64,000 nt of DNA from Brassica napus (taxonomy: Eukaryota; Streptophyta; Magnoliopsida; Brassicales; Brassicaceae), in the NCBI RefSeq assembly GCF_020379485.1, contig NC_063450.1, positions 32,216,137 through 32,280,136 of the forward strand, written 5' to 3'. Shown piece after piece: positions 23,615 to 34,278 of this stretch (its first letter is position 1; every line of letters starts with the position of its first letter). A program made the position numbers and the translations under genes. A model generated the notes under the pieces. It saw only the letters and a program-made list of their open reading frames with translations. It did no database searches and was not told the DNA's origin.

Positions 23615-25252
23615 ATGGAGGAAGCTCTGAAGATTCAGTCTTTGTTCATCTATCCGATCAAATCTTGCCGTGGAATCTCCGTCCCTCAGGCAACCGTCAC
23701 TCAGACTGGTAATTCAAAGAACAAACTTCTTCTCTTTGTAACAATTAGTAATGAGAAAATTACCCTTTAGATCACTTTTGGGTTCTTTGAATTTGGTGAG
23801 TAATATGTTATGGGCTCGATAAAATAGAACTTATGAGAAAGTGAACAGTTTTATAAGATTCCCATGAGTGTTGATAGGGGACTGTTGGACTATGAGGTTG
23901 GCTTAATCTGTTGAAACTGATATATGCAGGGTTTCAATGGGACCGGTACTGGTTAGTGGTGAACTACAAAGGAAGAGCATACACTCAAAGAGTTGAGCCA
24001 AAGCTTGCTCTTGTCGAATCCGAGCTGCCTAAGGAAGCCTTCTTGGAAGACTGGGAGCCAACAAAAGACACATTTTTGGGTAATTACTGTGTTAATAATT
24101 TACATATACTCTTGTCTGAACCTGAGACTCAGAATTGATTGTCTTGATTATTTCATTTTGGCAGTGGTAAGAGCTCCAGGTATGAGTCCGTTAAAGATTC
24201 CATTGACTAAACCGAGCTCGATAGCAGAAGGTGTGTCCATGTGGGAGTGGTCTGGCTCTGCTTTTGATGAGGGAGAAGAAGCTGCAAAATGGTTTTCAGA
24301 TTATCTTGGCAAACAAAGCCGTTTGGTTCGGTTTAATAAAGGTTTTAGCTTCTTATTCTTTTCATTTTGCAACAGATTTGAAATGCACATAGTTGATCAA
24401 CTTCTTTCTTGATACAGAAACTGAAACCAGACCTTCACCTCCAGAGTTCGCAGCAGGCTACTCTACAACATTTGCAGATATGTTTCCGTTTTTGTTTGCA
24501 TCTCAGGTGAGCAATTAATGATAGTTACAGTATCAGATTAGTGAGAATGTGCATTTGATCTTCTTTTGTCTTGCTTGATGTTCCTAGGCTTCTTTAGACC
24601 AGCTGAATACACTCCTACCAGAACCGGTGCCTATTAACCGTTTTCGACCCAAGTAAAATACTATCATTCATTCCGAGTTCTTAATCTCTTTGATGATGGT
24701 TGTTTCGTTTTGTTGTGATCTTGATTTTTCTTTGATTCTCTTGTAGTTTTCTTGTCGATAACTGTGATCCTTTTGGTGAAGATCTTTGGGATGAAATCAA
24801 GATTAACGAATTAGTCTTCCAAGGAGTAAGGCTGTGTAGCCGCTGCAAGGTGAGTATCCAACACTCAGATTATCAACTCTGAGGCTTTTAAAAAACTGTT
24901 ATTGTTGTTCTTTTAGGTACCACTGGTGAATCAAGAAACCGGAGTTCCAGGTGCAGCAGAACCAACTGAAACTCTGATGAAATTCAGATCAGACAAAGTC
25001 TTAATGCCAGATAAGAAGGCGCGTGGAAAGGTTAGATATTGTCTGGTTTTGTGTGGGAAGAGACTTGTACTTGGATCCTGTCTGATGCTTAAACCGGTTC
25101 AATAAATTTTGTGACAGGTTTACTTTGGTAAGGAGATGGTTTGGAACTGGAACATAAGCAACAGTGAAGGCAAAGGCAGCAAGACAATCAGAGTTGGTGA
25201 TACCATCTCTGTTCTAAAGATGATGACTTCCATAACTGAAGCAGCTGTTTAA
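23615..25252 (+). CDS. MOSC-domain molybdenum-cofactor protein (mARC-like)
   Basis: Eight exons join in frame: 23615-23708, 23930-24079, 24165-24341, 24418-24506, 24588-24652, 24747-24849, 24917-25030 and 25118-25252, all with GT-AG introns, giving 308 residues. Residues about 5-125 form the MOSC N-terminal barrel, with the family signature YPIKSCRG at 13-20. The rest is the MOSC domain. NCDPFGEDLWDE, with Cys at about residue 198, aligns with the molybdenum-ligating cysteine region of amidoxime-reducing component (mARC) proteins. This predicts a pterin-molybdenum N-reductase, perhaps mitochondrial, though I see no clear presequence. The ATG at 23615 is chosen because it starts the conserved EALKIQSLFIYPIKS block; upstream in-frame sequence lacks an ATG. 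It matches the order of Arabidopsis At5g44720. Confidence 0.9.
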
Positions 25253-25706
25253 CTCTCAACATATTTGCTTTCTTTCTTTTTCTTCTTATTATGTGTGTTA
25301 TCTTGTTCTTGTGTCTAAACTATAGTCAAGATAGATGATTGCTTGATTGCTCATCTGAATCAAACAAACTTCACTTGTTCTGAGAGATACATCTTGTCGA
25401 ATATGTGATATGATGCTTTTCTGTTTGACTAGTTTAAACTGTGCAATATATTAGATTCTTACTTATTAGAGAGGTCTCTCTTTTAAAACATCTAAATAGC
25501 AATCACAGAGGCAAAGAATCAAACTCTAGAAAAATATACTCTGATATTAAAGACAAAGATACATAAAAAGAATATAAAGTCAGTACCAGACATGAATTAT
25601 ACTGTTATTAAGACGCCAACTAAACTGAATAAACCTAAATACGACTCTCTAGGTCTTGGAGCCATCATCGGTCTTCTAACATATTTTTTCATAACATTAA
25701 TGTGTC
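25253..25706. other. MOSC 3' flank and left edge of the kinase tandem array
   Basis: From about 25415 the sequence aligns with the region downstream of kinases 2-4 (shared TTTTCTGTTTGACTA and AATTATACTGTT landmarks). This marks the left boundary of the duplicated block at roughly 25410, about 160 bp past the MOSC stop codon. Confidence 0.6.
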
Positions 25707-26588
25707 TTAAGACAGGAGGACAGTACTGAATGAATCATATGATTTGGGCTTGGTGCAAACAAAAGGATGTTTCAACAGATCCGCTGCGGTGGCTCTGCGT
25801 GAGGGCTGCAACGCCATGCACCGCCTCAAGAAGTCGTTGGCCAGCGGAGATACTAGTCTCGGAAGCCTCCACCTGTAGCATTCTCCCATCTTCACTGGAT
25901 AGCCTCCATACATCTGAAGCACAACACACCCTAGAGCCCACATGTCAACAGCCGGTCCAATCATCTTCACTCGGTTGGGTCCCAAAGACTCAGGAGACAT
26001 GTACTCCTTTGTACCGCCAGACAAGGAGGACCTTGGATTCGTACAAGAAGGCTCCTTAGATAGACCGAAGTCAGCAAGCTTGAGATCCCACGGCTCTCCG
26101 ACAATCTTGGAAGGAAAGAGGAGAACGTTAGCCGGCTTGAGGTCGCAGTGAACGTAGCCGTGAGAGTGAAGAGCCTCGAGGCCTTGAAGGATCATGAGAG
26201 CAGCGCGTCTGATCAAAACCTCAGGCACTGGTTGGCCATTGAAGTGGGAGATGAAGTTGTGGAGAGTACCTTTGGAGGCAAACTCCATGTAGATATAACA
26301 ATGGTCGAGGTTGATACCTATGTGAAGATTAGGGTTTGTGGTTTGGACGATGCGTGGATGGTTACGGAAACGAAGCATGATCCTATGCTCTTTCTTGAGA
26401 CTCTCCATGTAAGATATTGGAGATGATTTCTCAGCGTGTAACCTTTGTTTGGAGTCTCTTATGAGAGCGACCGAACCAAAACTACCTCGGCCAAGAAAAC
26501 AGACAAACTCTAGTACTGAAGAAGATTGGCCAACAACATTCGGAGCTTTGCTGTTGTTGTTGGTGTTGTCTTCCTTAATCATCACCAT
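25707..26588 (-). CDS. MAPKKK (MEKK)-like Ser/Thr protein kinase, array copy 1
   Basis: Intronless, 293 residues, almost all kinase domain. Visible elements are the GRGSFGSV loop (33-40), Lys54, alpha-C Glu67, HCDLKPANVLL with catalytic Asp149, DFG 173-175, and YMSPES in place of the usual APE. WALGCVVLQM is typical of plant MEKK-like kinases. The Cys in HCD makes it a non-RD kinase, as in the Arabidopsis MAPKKK17-21 group and its relatives. Substrates cannot be predicted. The initiator differs from copies 2-4: their first ATG is ATT here, so translation should start at the equivalent of their Met4. The tail (KPKSYDSF...) also differs because of indels. A consensus TATA box lies 113 bp upstream. 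This copy retains the promoter without the Helitron. Confidence 0.85.
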   Translation of the reverse strand: MVMIKEDNTNNNSKAPNVVGQSSSVLEFVCFLGRGSFGSVALIRDSKQRLHAEKSSPISYMESLKKEHRIMLRFRNHPRIVQTTNPNLHIGINLDHCYIYMEFASKGTLHNFISHFNGQPVPEVLIRRAALMILQGLEALHSHGYVHCDLKPANVLLFPSKIVGEPWDLKLADFGLSKEPSCTNPRSSLSGGTKEYMSPESLGPNRVKMIGPAVDMWALGCVVLQMYGGYPVKMGECYRWRLPRLVSPLANDFLRRCMALQPSRRATAADLLKHPFVCTKPKSYDSFSTVLLS

Positions 26589-26700
26589 CTTGGTAATACT
26601 CTGTAATTAGGGTTTTTGACTCTATTTTGTGTGTTTGTTTTTGGTTTGAGAAACAAGTAATCGAATCAATGATAGCTTTAGAGAGGAGTCTCTAGCGTTC

Positions 26701-26709
26701 TTATTTATA
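26701..26709 (-). promoter_or_regulatory. TATA box of kinase copy 1
   Basis: The minus strand reads TATAAATAA, 113 bp upstream of the ATG. The aligned position in copies 2-4 reads TATATATAA. Confidence 0.6.
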
Positions 26710-27503
26710 TGAAGCTACTTGAGTACGTTGTTCACTATTCGCTTTGGGTTTTCACTCTTTCCTTTTGTTTTCGTTGGTTATCATGTTTAATTCTTCTTGA
26801 ACTAAATTATCATGTTTAATTTCCTTTTTAGTTTCTTCTTTCCTTTTTTTTTTTGTTATTCCTCAAAGTTTCAATTGATTTTCAAATTTGCATTCTTATT
26901 TATCTTATTTATAAGAAGTTGAGTCTGTTAAATTGTTCACTGTTTCCTTTTTAGTTGTATATTTCTTTTTTAATTTTTCTTATTTCTCAAAATTTAAATT
27001 GATTTTAAACTTATTTTTATTGGTTTTCAGTTTTTGATTTTTGATTTTTGATTTTTAATTTTTGATTTTTGATTTTTGATTCAGTTTTTAGATTTTGGGG
27101 TTTTCAATTTTTAGTTTCTGATTTTTCTGTATATTTTAGCTTTTCGAAAAACTTGGATAGATTTTAGAAAATTAATAGCAGTATTAAATTTTTTTTTTTT
27201 GAAAACCAACATAATTTGATGAAAAAGTTAACAGATGTAGTTTTTGGATTTTCTTTTAAAATTATGGAAAAAAAACTTAAAACCAGCTTCCTTTCATTGA
27301 ATGAAATCTATTTATCTTTTTTTTTGGTCAAAGGAAATCTATTTATCTAAAAGTTTGATTCGGTAAAAAGTGGTTTTTTTTTTTCAAAAACAAACCCGAA
27401 ACTACTTCAAGATCAGTAAACAATCAACACCTTAACCTGGCTTATGAACTTGTGTTTGTACCAATAAACATTTTACTTCAGAAAATCGTATTTTAATTCT
27501 TAA
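26710..27503. other. Upstream spacer of kinase 1 with (TTTTTGA)n simple repeat
   Basis: It aligns from about 26908 onward with 44998 and 56858 (right of the Helitrons), so it preserves the pre-insertion arrangement. A (TTTTTGA)n run lies at about 27025-27085. The Helitron empty site is the A/T step at 26907/26908. No gene seen. Confidence 0.6.
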
Positions 27504-28465
27504 CTAGATTTTGACCCGCGCTTTCAAAGCGCGGGATTAACTCTTTCTAAAAATATCATTTTATAACATATTATATTTATAACATTTATATTTTTATAAT
27601 TGTTTTTTGTTATATGTGTAGTAATTATTTTATATATTTAGGATGATATGTATTGAGATATAAATATAATAATATATATAATGACTCATATTTTAAAAGC
27701 GCGAGATTTGTTTCTTTTAAAAATCAAATAAAAATAAATAAATATTTGTTAATTGTAACCTTATGTGTTATTTGATAACTAATTTTTTTAATATGCTGAT
27801 GTTTTATAGTAATACAAAGTAATTCTGAAGAGTTGTTTTTAAAAAATAGTTCCTTGTATTAATATTTTTAGTTTATTGTAAACTATTAAATCCCAAATAT
27901 CCTTTCGTAGAATATTTTAAAAGGTGATTAAAAGAAATACAAACAAAATTTTGAATCCATTTTTATGTTTTACTGTTTTTAAAATGGGTTTTCTAATTTT
28001 TTTTGGTCAAAAAAATCAAGTATTTAAATGAACATCGAATTCGTGAAACCCACCCACAAGTAATCCAGCTTCTTCGACATATGACCGTATGGTCTTACCA
28101 AAAAAGAAACAAACGGAAAGTACTAATAAAAAATTATATTCATATTTTTTGCATGGTTAAAGTGCTAATACTATGTAAATAGCATATATGTCATAAATCG
28201 ATTTTAGTATAGATCTTTGAAGTATACATAAAAATAATTGTAATCTGATTGGGTTTCTAATAAAGTCGAAATGGGCTTGAAATCCCAACCTTTTTTACTA
28301 CCAAAATGGGCTTGTAAATTCGTTTTTAAATACTTGTTTCTGACTGGTGCAATTAATGTGGCTGAAAACCATTTAAAAAATTCAAAAAGATAATGGCAAT
28401 TTTTGTAATTAATTGAAAAAATCAGGGACATAATCCTAAAAAAGATTTTGCTTTAATAGTATAGA
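27504..28465 (-). mobile_element. Non-autonomous Helitron, 962 bp
   Basis: On the minus strand it begins TCTATACTATTAAAGCA and ends with a hairpin (27515-27535, stem CCCGCGC/GCGCGGG), then CTAG about 10 bases later. These are canonical Helitron ends: 5' TC, 3' hairpin plus CTRR. It lies between host A (27503) and host T (28466). The corresponding sites in the later units (about 45980 and 57840) read TCAATCATTAGCTC, an exact empty site. No Rep or helicase coding is present. Confidence 0.9.
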
Positions 28466-29007
28466 TCATTAGCTCACTATACAAGTTTGAGTTACAAACC
28501 TTTACACCTGTTCAATAAACCACATTCATTTAAGAAGAATCCAAAACTGATATAATAGATGGCTCGGCAGTAGATGCAGCCCTGACTCCAAGTTTTGAGT
28601 CTTTGTTTTGTGTTACTATTAAGTTTCGAGTCTTCCATTCTAAGTCTCAAGTAAACTAAAAAAGGGAACCTTGGGGTCTCATTCTGAAACAGACAACATG
28701 CAAATTTGCCATTTCTATTATGAGAGTACAACGCAAAGTTTTGGTTCATTACCTTCATACAACGGGTTCGTGTATTATGGCATCGTTTATTGTTTTCTTT
28801 TATAAGTTTTGTTTGGTATTAATATATGCTGCAATTATTCAACATAAATCATGGTCCTACAGTTTTAATATCGGAAAAATACTAAAAAATATGTTTCATA
28901 TAATATTCTTTAGATATCATTTTTCTTCTTCTGTATGGTGGAAGTGATGGACATTCACTAAATGGTTAGTCCAGAAAAGTTAAAAAAGAAACGAATTTTT
29001 GTATGGT
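28466..29007. repeat. Array spacer repeated at 45980-46270/48390-48640 and 57840-58130/60254-60505
   Basis: This spacer is shared by three units. In the later two it is split by a TRIM element at the CATAC that precedes AACGGGTTCG. A minus-strand frame of about 88 codons (28492-28758) persists in all three copies, with TTCAG acceptor-like and AAGGTAATG donor-like signals, but I do not recognise a protein. It may be a gene remnant. Confidence 0.4.
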
Positions 29008-29436
29008 TGTTAACTTGTTATAAGCAATGTATTATTGAATATCGAAAGTGAATTACAATCCCAACGACCTTTCTCCTTGAGTAAACTGAATCGCAGAGAC
29101 AAACCCTCTCACGACTTCAATCTTCTCTAACAAAATTTCATGAAAAATATCTACAACAGACTCTCATTATTTATGCTTCTCTGGACTCACCATCAATTAT
29201 TTTCACTTCCCTCCAACTCCTCTGCCACGTCATCTCAATTAAGCCTTTTTTTCTTAACTCCTCTGCCTCTCTTCCTGGTGTATACTCTCCAGGGCTATCA
29301 ATTAATACCCCCCCTCTTCAGGTAAAATCTGGAAACTGCATAACCAAGTCTCTCACATGGATCTGCCGATAGATTTTATAAAAAACAACACATGGAGCCA
29401 TGATTGCTCGTAACCAGGTAAACCTTTCCACTGGAT
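29008..29436 (-). mobile_element. Ty3/gypsy (chromovirus-like) 3' end remnant: chromodomain tail, PPT, LTR
   Basis: On the minus strand, 29436-29400 encodes WKGLPGYEQSW, the chromodomain-like motif of plant chromovirus integrases, followed by frame decay. A purine tract GAAGAGGGGGGG (29320-29308) precedes LTR-like DNA starting TATTAATTGATAG at 29307. That LTR contains a TATAAATAATGAG promoter-like site and a possible poly(A) region. The far end near 29008 is approximate. It sits about 0.35-0.8 kb downstream of the kinase 2 stop codon. Confidence 0.55.
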
Positions 29437-29789
29437 TAATGCCTCCAAATGAATGTGTGAATGTTTTTCTGTTTGACTAATTTAAACTGTGTAATAATAA
29501 TAGTATATATTAGATTCTTTTAAACATTTCAATAGCAATCATCAGGCAAAGACAAAGATACATTAAAAGAATATTAAGTCAAGTACCAAAACATGAATTA
29601 TACTGTTCTTAACTGTGCAACAACAATCAAATCAAGACTCAAACTCAACTGAATAAAATTAAAGACAACTTTCTTTAACAACCGAGACCTAACGGTTGAG
29701 AACTCAGCAGATCAAATCTCTAGCTAGATCTTGGATCCATCATCATCGGTCTCCTCCTTGTCTTCTACCACAATATTCTCTCATAAACA
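29437..29789. other. Downstream flank of kinase 2
   Basis: It aligns with 25415-25706 and with the flanks of kinases 3 and 4; probably the kinase 3' untranslated region. Nothing else seen. Confidence 0.5.
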
Positions 29790-30692
29790 TTATTGTGTTT
29801 TATGACAGGAGGAGGAGGACAGTACTGAAGCATATGATGTAGCCTTGGTGCAAACAAAAGGATGTTTCAACAGATCCGCTGCGGTGGCTCGGCGTGAGGG
29901 CTGCAACGCCATGCACCGCCTCAAGAAGTTATTGGCCAGCGGAGATACAAGTCTCGGAAGCCTCCACTTGTAAAAACATTCTCCCAACTTCACTGGACGG
30001 CCTCCATACATCTGAAGCACAACACACCCTAGAGCCCACATGTCAACAGCCGGTCCAATCATCTTCACTCGGTTGGGTCCCAAAGACTCAGGGGGCATGT
30101 ACTCCTTTGTACCGCCAGACAAGGAGGACCTTGGATTCGTACAAGAAGGCTCCTTAGATAGACCGAAGTCAGCAAGCTTGAGATCCCACGGCTCTCCGAC
30201 AATCTTGGAAGGAAAGAGGAGAACGTTAGCCGGCTTGAGGTCGCAGTGAACGTAGCCGTGAGAGTGAAGAGCCTCGAGTCCTTGAAGGATCATGAGAGCA
30301 GCGCGTCCGATCATAACCTCAGGCATTGGTTGGCCATTGAAGTGGGAGATGAAGTTGTGGAGAGTACCTTTGGAGGCAAACTCCATGTACATGTAACAAT
30401 GGTCGAGGTTGATACCTATGTGAAGATTAGGGTTTGTAGTTTGGACGATGCGTGGATGGTTACGGAAACGAAGCATGATCCTATGCTCTTTCTTGAGACT
30501 CTCCATGTAAGCTATTGTAGATGATTTCTCAGCGTGTAACCGGTGTTTGGAGTCTCTTATGAGAGTGACCGAACCAAAACTACCTCGGCCAAGTACACAG
30601 ACAAACTCTAGTACTGAAGAAGATTGGCCAACAACATTCGGAGCTTTGCTGATGTTGTTGTTGTCTTCTCTAATCATCACCATCTTAGTCAT
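29790..30692 (-). CDS. MAPKKK-like Ser/Thr protein kinase, array copy 2
   Basis: Intronless, 300 residues. Motifs: GRGSFGSV, Lys56, Glu69, HCDLKPANVLL (Asp151), DFG 175-177, YMPPES in the APE position, WALGCVVLQM. It differs from the copy 3/4 protein at several sites, for example SSTIAY versus SSPIAY, FISHFNGQ versus FITHFSGQ, VKLGECFYKW versus VKMGECCYKW, and LANNF versus LANDF. It is intact, with no stop or frameshift. The start is the first ATG of MTKMVMIRED. Its promoter is cut 300 bp upstream by a Helitron. The 92-codon frames on the opposite strand recur in every copy and are shadows of the kinase reading frame. Confidence 0.85.
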   Translation of the reverse strand: MTKMVMIREDNNNISKAPNVVGQSSSVLEFVCVLGRGSFGSVTLIRDSKHRLHAEKSSTIAYMESLKKEHRIMLRFRNHPRIVQTTNPNLHIGINLDHCYMYMEFASKGTLHNFISHFNGQPMPEVMIGRAALMILQGLEALHSHGYVHCDLKPANVLLFPSKIVGEPWDLKLADFGLSKEPSCTNPRSSLSGGTKEYMPPESLGPNRVKMIGPAVDMWALGCVVLQMYGGRPVKLGECFYKWRLPRLVSPLANNFLRRCMALQPSRRATAADLLKHPFVCTKATSYASVLSSSSCHKTQ

Positions 30693-30788
30693 TCTCTGTA
30701 ACTAGGGTTCTTGACTCTATTGTGTTTTGTTTTTGGTCTGAGAAACAAGTAATCGAATCAATGATAGCTAGAGGAGTCTCTAGCGTTC

Positions 30789-30797
30789 TTATATATA
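30789..30797 (-). promoter_or_regulatory. TATA-like box of kinase copy 2
   Basis: The minus strand reads TATATATAA about 100 bp upstream of the ATG, at the position of TATAAATAA in copy 1. Confidence 0.5.
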
Positions 30798-31899
30798 TGA
30801 AGCTACTTGAGTACGTTGTTCACTATTCGCTTTGGGTTTTCACTCTTTCCTTTTGTTTTTGTTGTTTATCGTGTTTAGTTTTTTAAACTAAATTATCATG
30901 TTTAATTTCCTTTTCAGTTTCTTATTCCTTTTTTTTTTGGTTATTCCTCAAAATCTAAATTGATTTTCAGATTTGCATTCTTATATATCTTACTAGTAGT
31001 ATTCCGGCGCTGCGCGCCGGATTTGTTTATTTTATTTTTACTTTAATTTACAATTTATTTTATGGTCTTAATAAATGTTCAAAAATATGAAAATGAAAAT
31101 ATTGCAAAAGAGTGATATTTTTCCGATCCATTGGTTAACGACTATAGAGTATTAATTTATTTTGAAGTTGCTTAGTTCAAAGTGGAATAGCATAAGTGGT
31201 AGTCACTAATCGATTCAATAAAAGTAGAATAAAAGCCGATAGTTGTAAAAAAGTTAATTTAGTTGAAATTTAAATATAAAGTAAAGTTAATATTTTAAAT
31301 AAGCAAATGGGCGGGTGAGCAAATGAGCAAATAATATAAATATTATTTAAAGTTTAACAAAATTTTGAAATTTTAATTTATTTTAATTTAGAGATTATAT
31401 ACTTGTTCGACCATTAATATTTTTCATTAAAATTATTTTTTTTAATTTTTAAAAAATGTTTTTCTAATTTGACTATGATAATAAAAATAATATTTAAAAA
31501 AATAATTATTGTGGTAGATTGTGTTAGCATATATTGTTTTTCCTTTTATATGTTTGTTTTACCTTTTATTTTATACAAATTTTTTTTTATCAACTTATAC
31601 ATTTTTATTTAAGCTGTTGCTTTATATGATGTAGCTGATTCTTTATAATAAAAAAATATTTCTAGACATTGATAAACAGTGTAGTAATAGATTAGCTGGA
31701 CAAACTTATTAAAAGCAGTGACATGGTTTAAGAAAAATCTCTTAGTTCATAGAAAGTGAATTTTTTTTAAAGAAAGTCTTCAATGCAATGTTCATGTGGG
31801 CGCGTTTTCGTTGTCGATGAGTCTTCAAACTTGTTAATAATCTCATTGTTTCTATGTGGAGCGCTCTTCCTCCAGAACTGCTGCATCCTCTCCTGTATT

Positions 31900-32370
31900 C
31901 TTGTCAGTTACATGTGACTAATTTAGATCACTTGGAGCAGCTGTTTCCCCATCACCATTCCCATCAGCAGTGCTTCCTCTAATGTCCGAGTCCGTCATGT
32001 TCTCACATGGATAACTTCTTTTCACAGCTCCACCACCAGGCATGTAATCACCGGGTTGTCATTGCCACCTTAGTGCATTAACAATATTAAACAATGATCA
32101 AAAACTTTCGTAGTTTCCCGACAGAGCACCACCAAAACATAAAGATGACAAAGGTTGCCTCACCACCACCGTCATCACATACTTTAACCTCAAGTCAGTA
32201 AAGTACTTGGGTGTAAACTTATTAAAGAATTTCTACGATAGCTAACCCCTTTGCCACCTTGGTATCTATCAACCAGTTTCATTGCTGCTTAAAGATGACA
32301 AAGGTTGCCTCACCACCACCGTCATCACATACTTTAACCTCAAACCAATATCTATATATATATATAGCAC
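31900..32370 (-). pseudogene. RPA1-like OB-fold remnant inside Helitron A
   Basis: On the minus strand a segment encodes LEVKVCDDGGGEATFVIF, which has the VxDxxGxAxFVxF pattern of OB folds in plant replication protein A large subunits, often carried by Helitrons. It is followed by a frame break. The segment occurs twice (about 32145-32195 and 32290-32342). A further piece reading GGGAVKRSYPCENM ends in a stop near 31929 and could be a C-terminal exon. The same pieces are in the Helitron at 50632 (one OB copy) and at 62495 (two copies). Family assignment is from motif only. Confidence 0.4.
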
Positions 32371-34215
32371 ACGATTAGTCGCATGACTTGCGAATAATAT
32401 ATATAAGACATAAAGGGGAGCTGTAGATTCATAGATGATGCTAACAGAACTGTTTGAAAACACTTACGTGGAAGCTATTGATAGCTGCGGAGGAGCTTTT
32501 GATAGCTGGTGTGGTATCTCCATTTGCTCCAAACCTAGCTCGAACATGGTTGAATATGAAATGTGTTTATATAGAATTAATTTCGAGAGCGGTGGACGAC
32601 GACATGGTTTGGCATTCATATTTTAGTACTTATAACTGGTGTGACGGTGGAGAAACATGCTGACCAAAACTAATGAATAGTGGTGGAGTATGAAGCATAT
32701 ATAGTGGACACTCTGAGGATTTTTTTTTGGTGAGAAGGGAAGATTTATTCACGATTACCTTGATAGATATTTTTCGGTCACACTTCCGTCGGAATCAAAG
32801 AAGAGTCGTGGGGAATCTGTGAAGCTAAGGGTTACAACACCTGAAAGTATAGATGGAATGGTATTAGTAATGATACACATCCGTAGAGAAGTCTTTAAAT
32901 GTGTAACTTTTCAAGTCTATGAATAACTACAATTACTATATGAAACATAAAAATGGAAAGAGACGTACCTCCAAGTATTTTTTTTGAATTTAGAGTGGTT
33001 AGCAAGAGTATTGACGTTTTTGTCTCAGTATCATTCCACCTACCTCGGAAAGTGGCTGCAAAACCAATCTAGACCCACTTTTAATCTTCTCACAGAGTCG
33101 GAACTTCTCTAACTGCATTATGATTTGTCTCGATGCTTTCTCCTAAAGTATTCACTGTCTAAATAATAGCACTCGAAGCAATGCTTATAGCTTCAACTCT
33201 GTCCATGAAAGCAACCTTCGGGAAGAAACAGATATTGTTTGAATCCGCAAGAAGAACCCATAAGCTTTTCTCTTTGCGGAAAGGGAAGTAAGCCGAATGA
33301 AGAATACCGCCTAATATTCCAGTGAGGCGTTTCAGAGTGGTCACTGTCGTAAAGTTGCTTTCTCGAAAACTTCTTCACCTTTTGTTTTGCAAGTGACTTC
33401 TACATTCAGAGAGGTATCATTCTCGATGTCCACAACATCGCTCTCCATCAAACCAGCAACCTCCGTGAGTGGTTAAGAATGTTCTTCCAGGTGCACCTCT
33501 TGAAACTCTCAAAATAATCCAACCTGCAACCCTATCCTTTTAGCATTAAATTTATTTAAATAAGGAAGTTGTAAGAAAGGAGCACTGAGAGAAACATCCT
33601 ACAATCAAAGAACAACATTAATATACCTGAAAAATCCTTAAACGTTTTGGGCAAAACTGCAAAAGTATATTTGCAGAAAAAATCTTAATTCCTGAACAAT
33701 GCACTGAGAGAGCTCCATTAATCAGAGTTGAGGATTTAACCATCCATGGCCTTGCTTATAGCGGGACTAACCCACCATTTGCAATAAACTCCATGATCAA
33801 GCTTCCGTGCACCTGATAAACCAGAGATAATTTCACAATTTTTTTGATTTTCAATCAAACCCATTCACTACAAGAAAACACAGTTTTAGCAAGGAAATTT
33901 AACGAGGAAAACTATTCCTCGTGAAATTACGATGACTTAACGATGAAATTACGAGGAAATAAAGTTTCCTCGTAATGGCCTTGTAAAATACCGAGTAAAG
34001 CTTTTCCTCGTAAAATCGTCGTAAGTTGACGTGGTTTTTCCGAGAAAAATGTGTTTCGTCGCAAATTCGTCGTAATTTTAGCATGAGTTTTACGAGGAAA
34101 TAACTTACGAGGAAAGAACGAGAAATCCACCAACTTAACACGTTTTTTTTGCCACCAACCTAATTTTTCGTCGTAAATTCCTAGCAAAATTCAACTACCA
34201 GATTCGAAAATTTTC

Positions 34216-34224
34216 TATATATAT
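34216..34224 (+). promoter_or_regulatory. TATA box of the CACTA transposase gene
   Basis: TATATATAT lies about 60 bp upstream of the chosen ATG at 34279. The ATG at 34231 lies too close to this box to be within a normal transcript. Confidence 0.5.
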
Positions 34225-34278
34225 GGAGGTTTGAACATAATTTTACGCACACCAACAAGAAAAAAAAACGTGAAAAAA

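Noticed and set aside
25942..26426. Plus-strand open frames of 69-109 codons opposite kinase copy 1, recurring opposite copies 2-4
   Set aside because: They are antisense shadows of the conserved kinase frame; their conservation follows from copying of the kinase.
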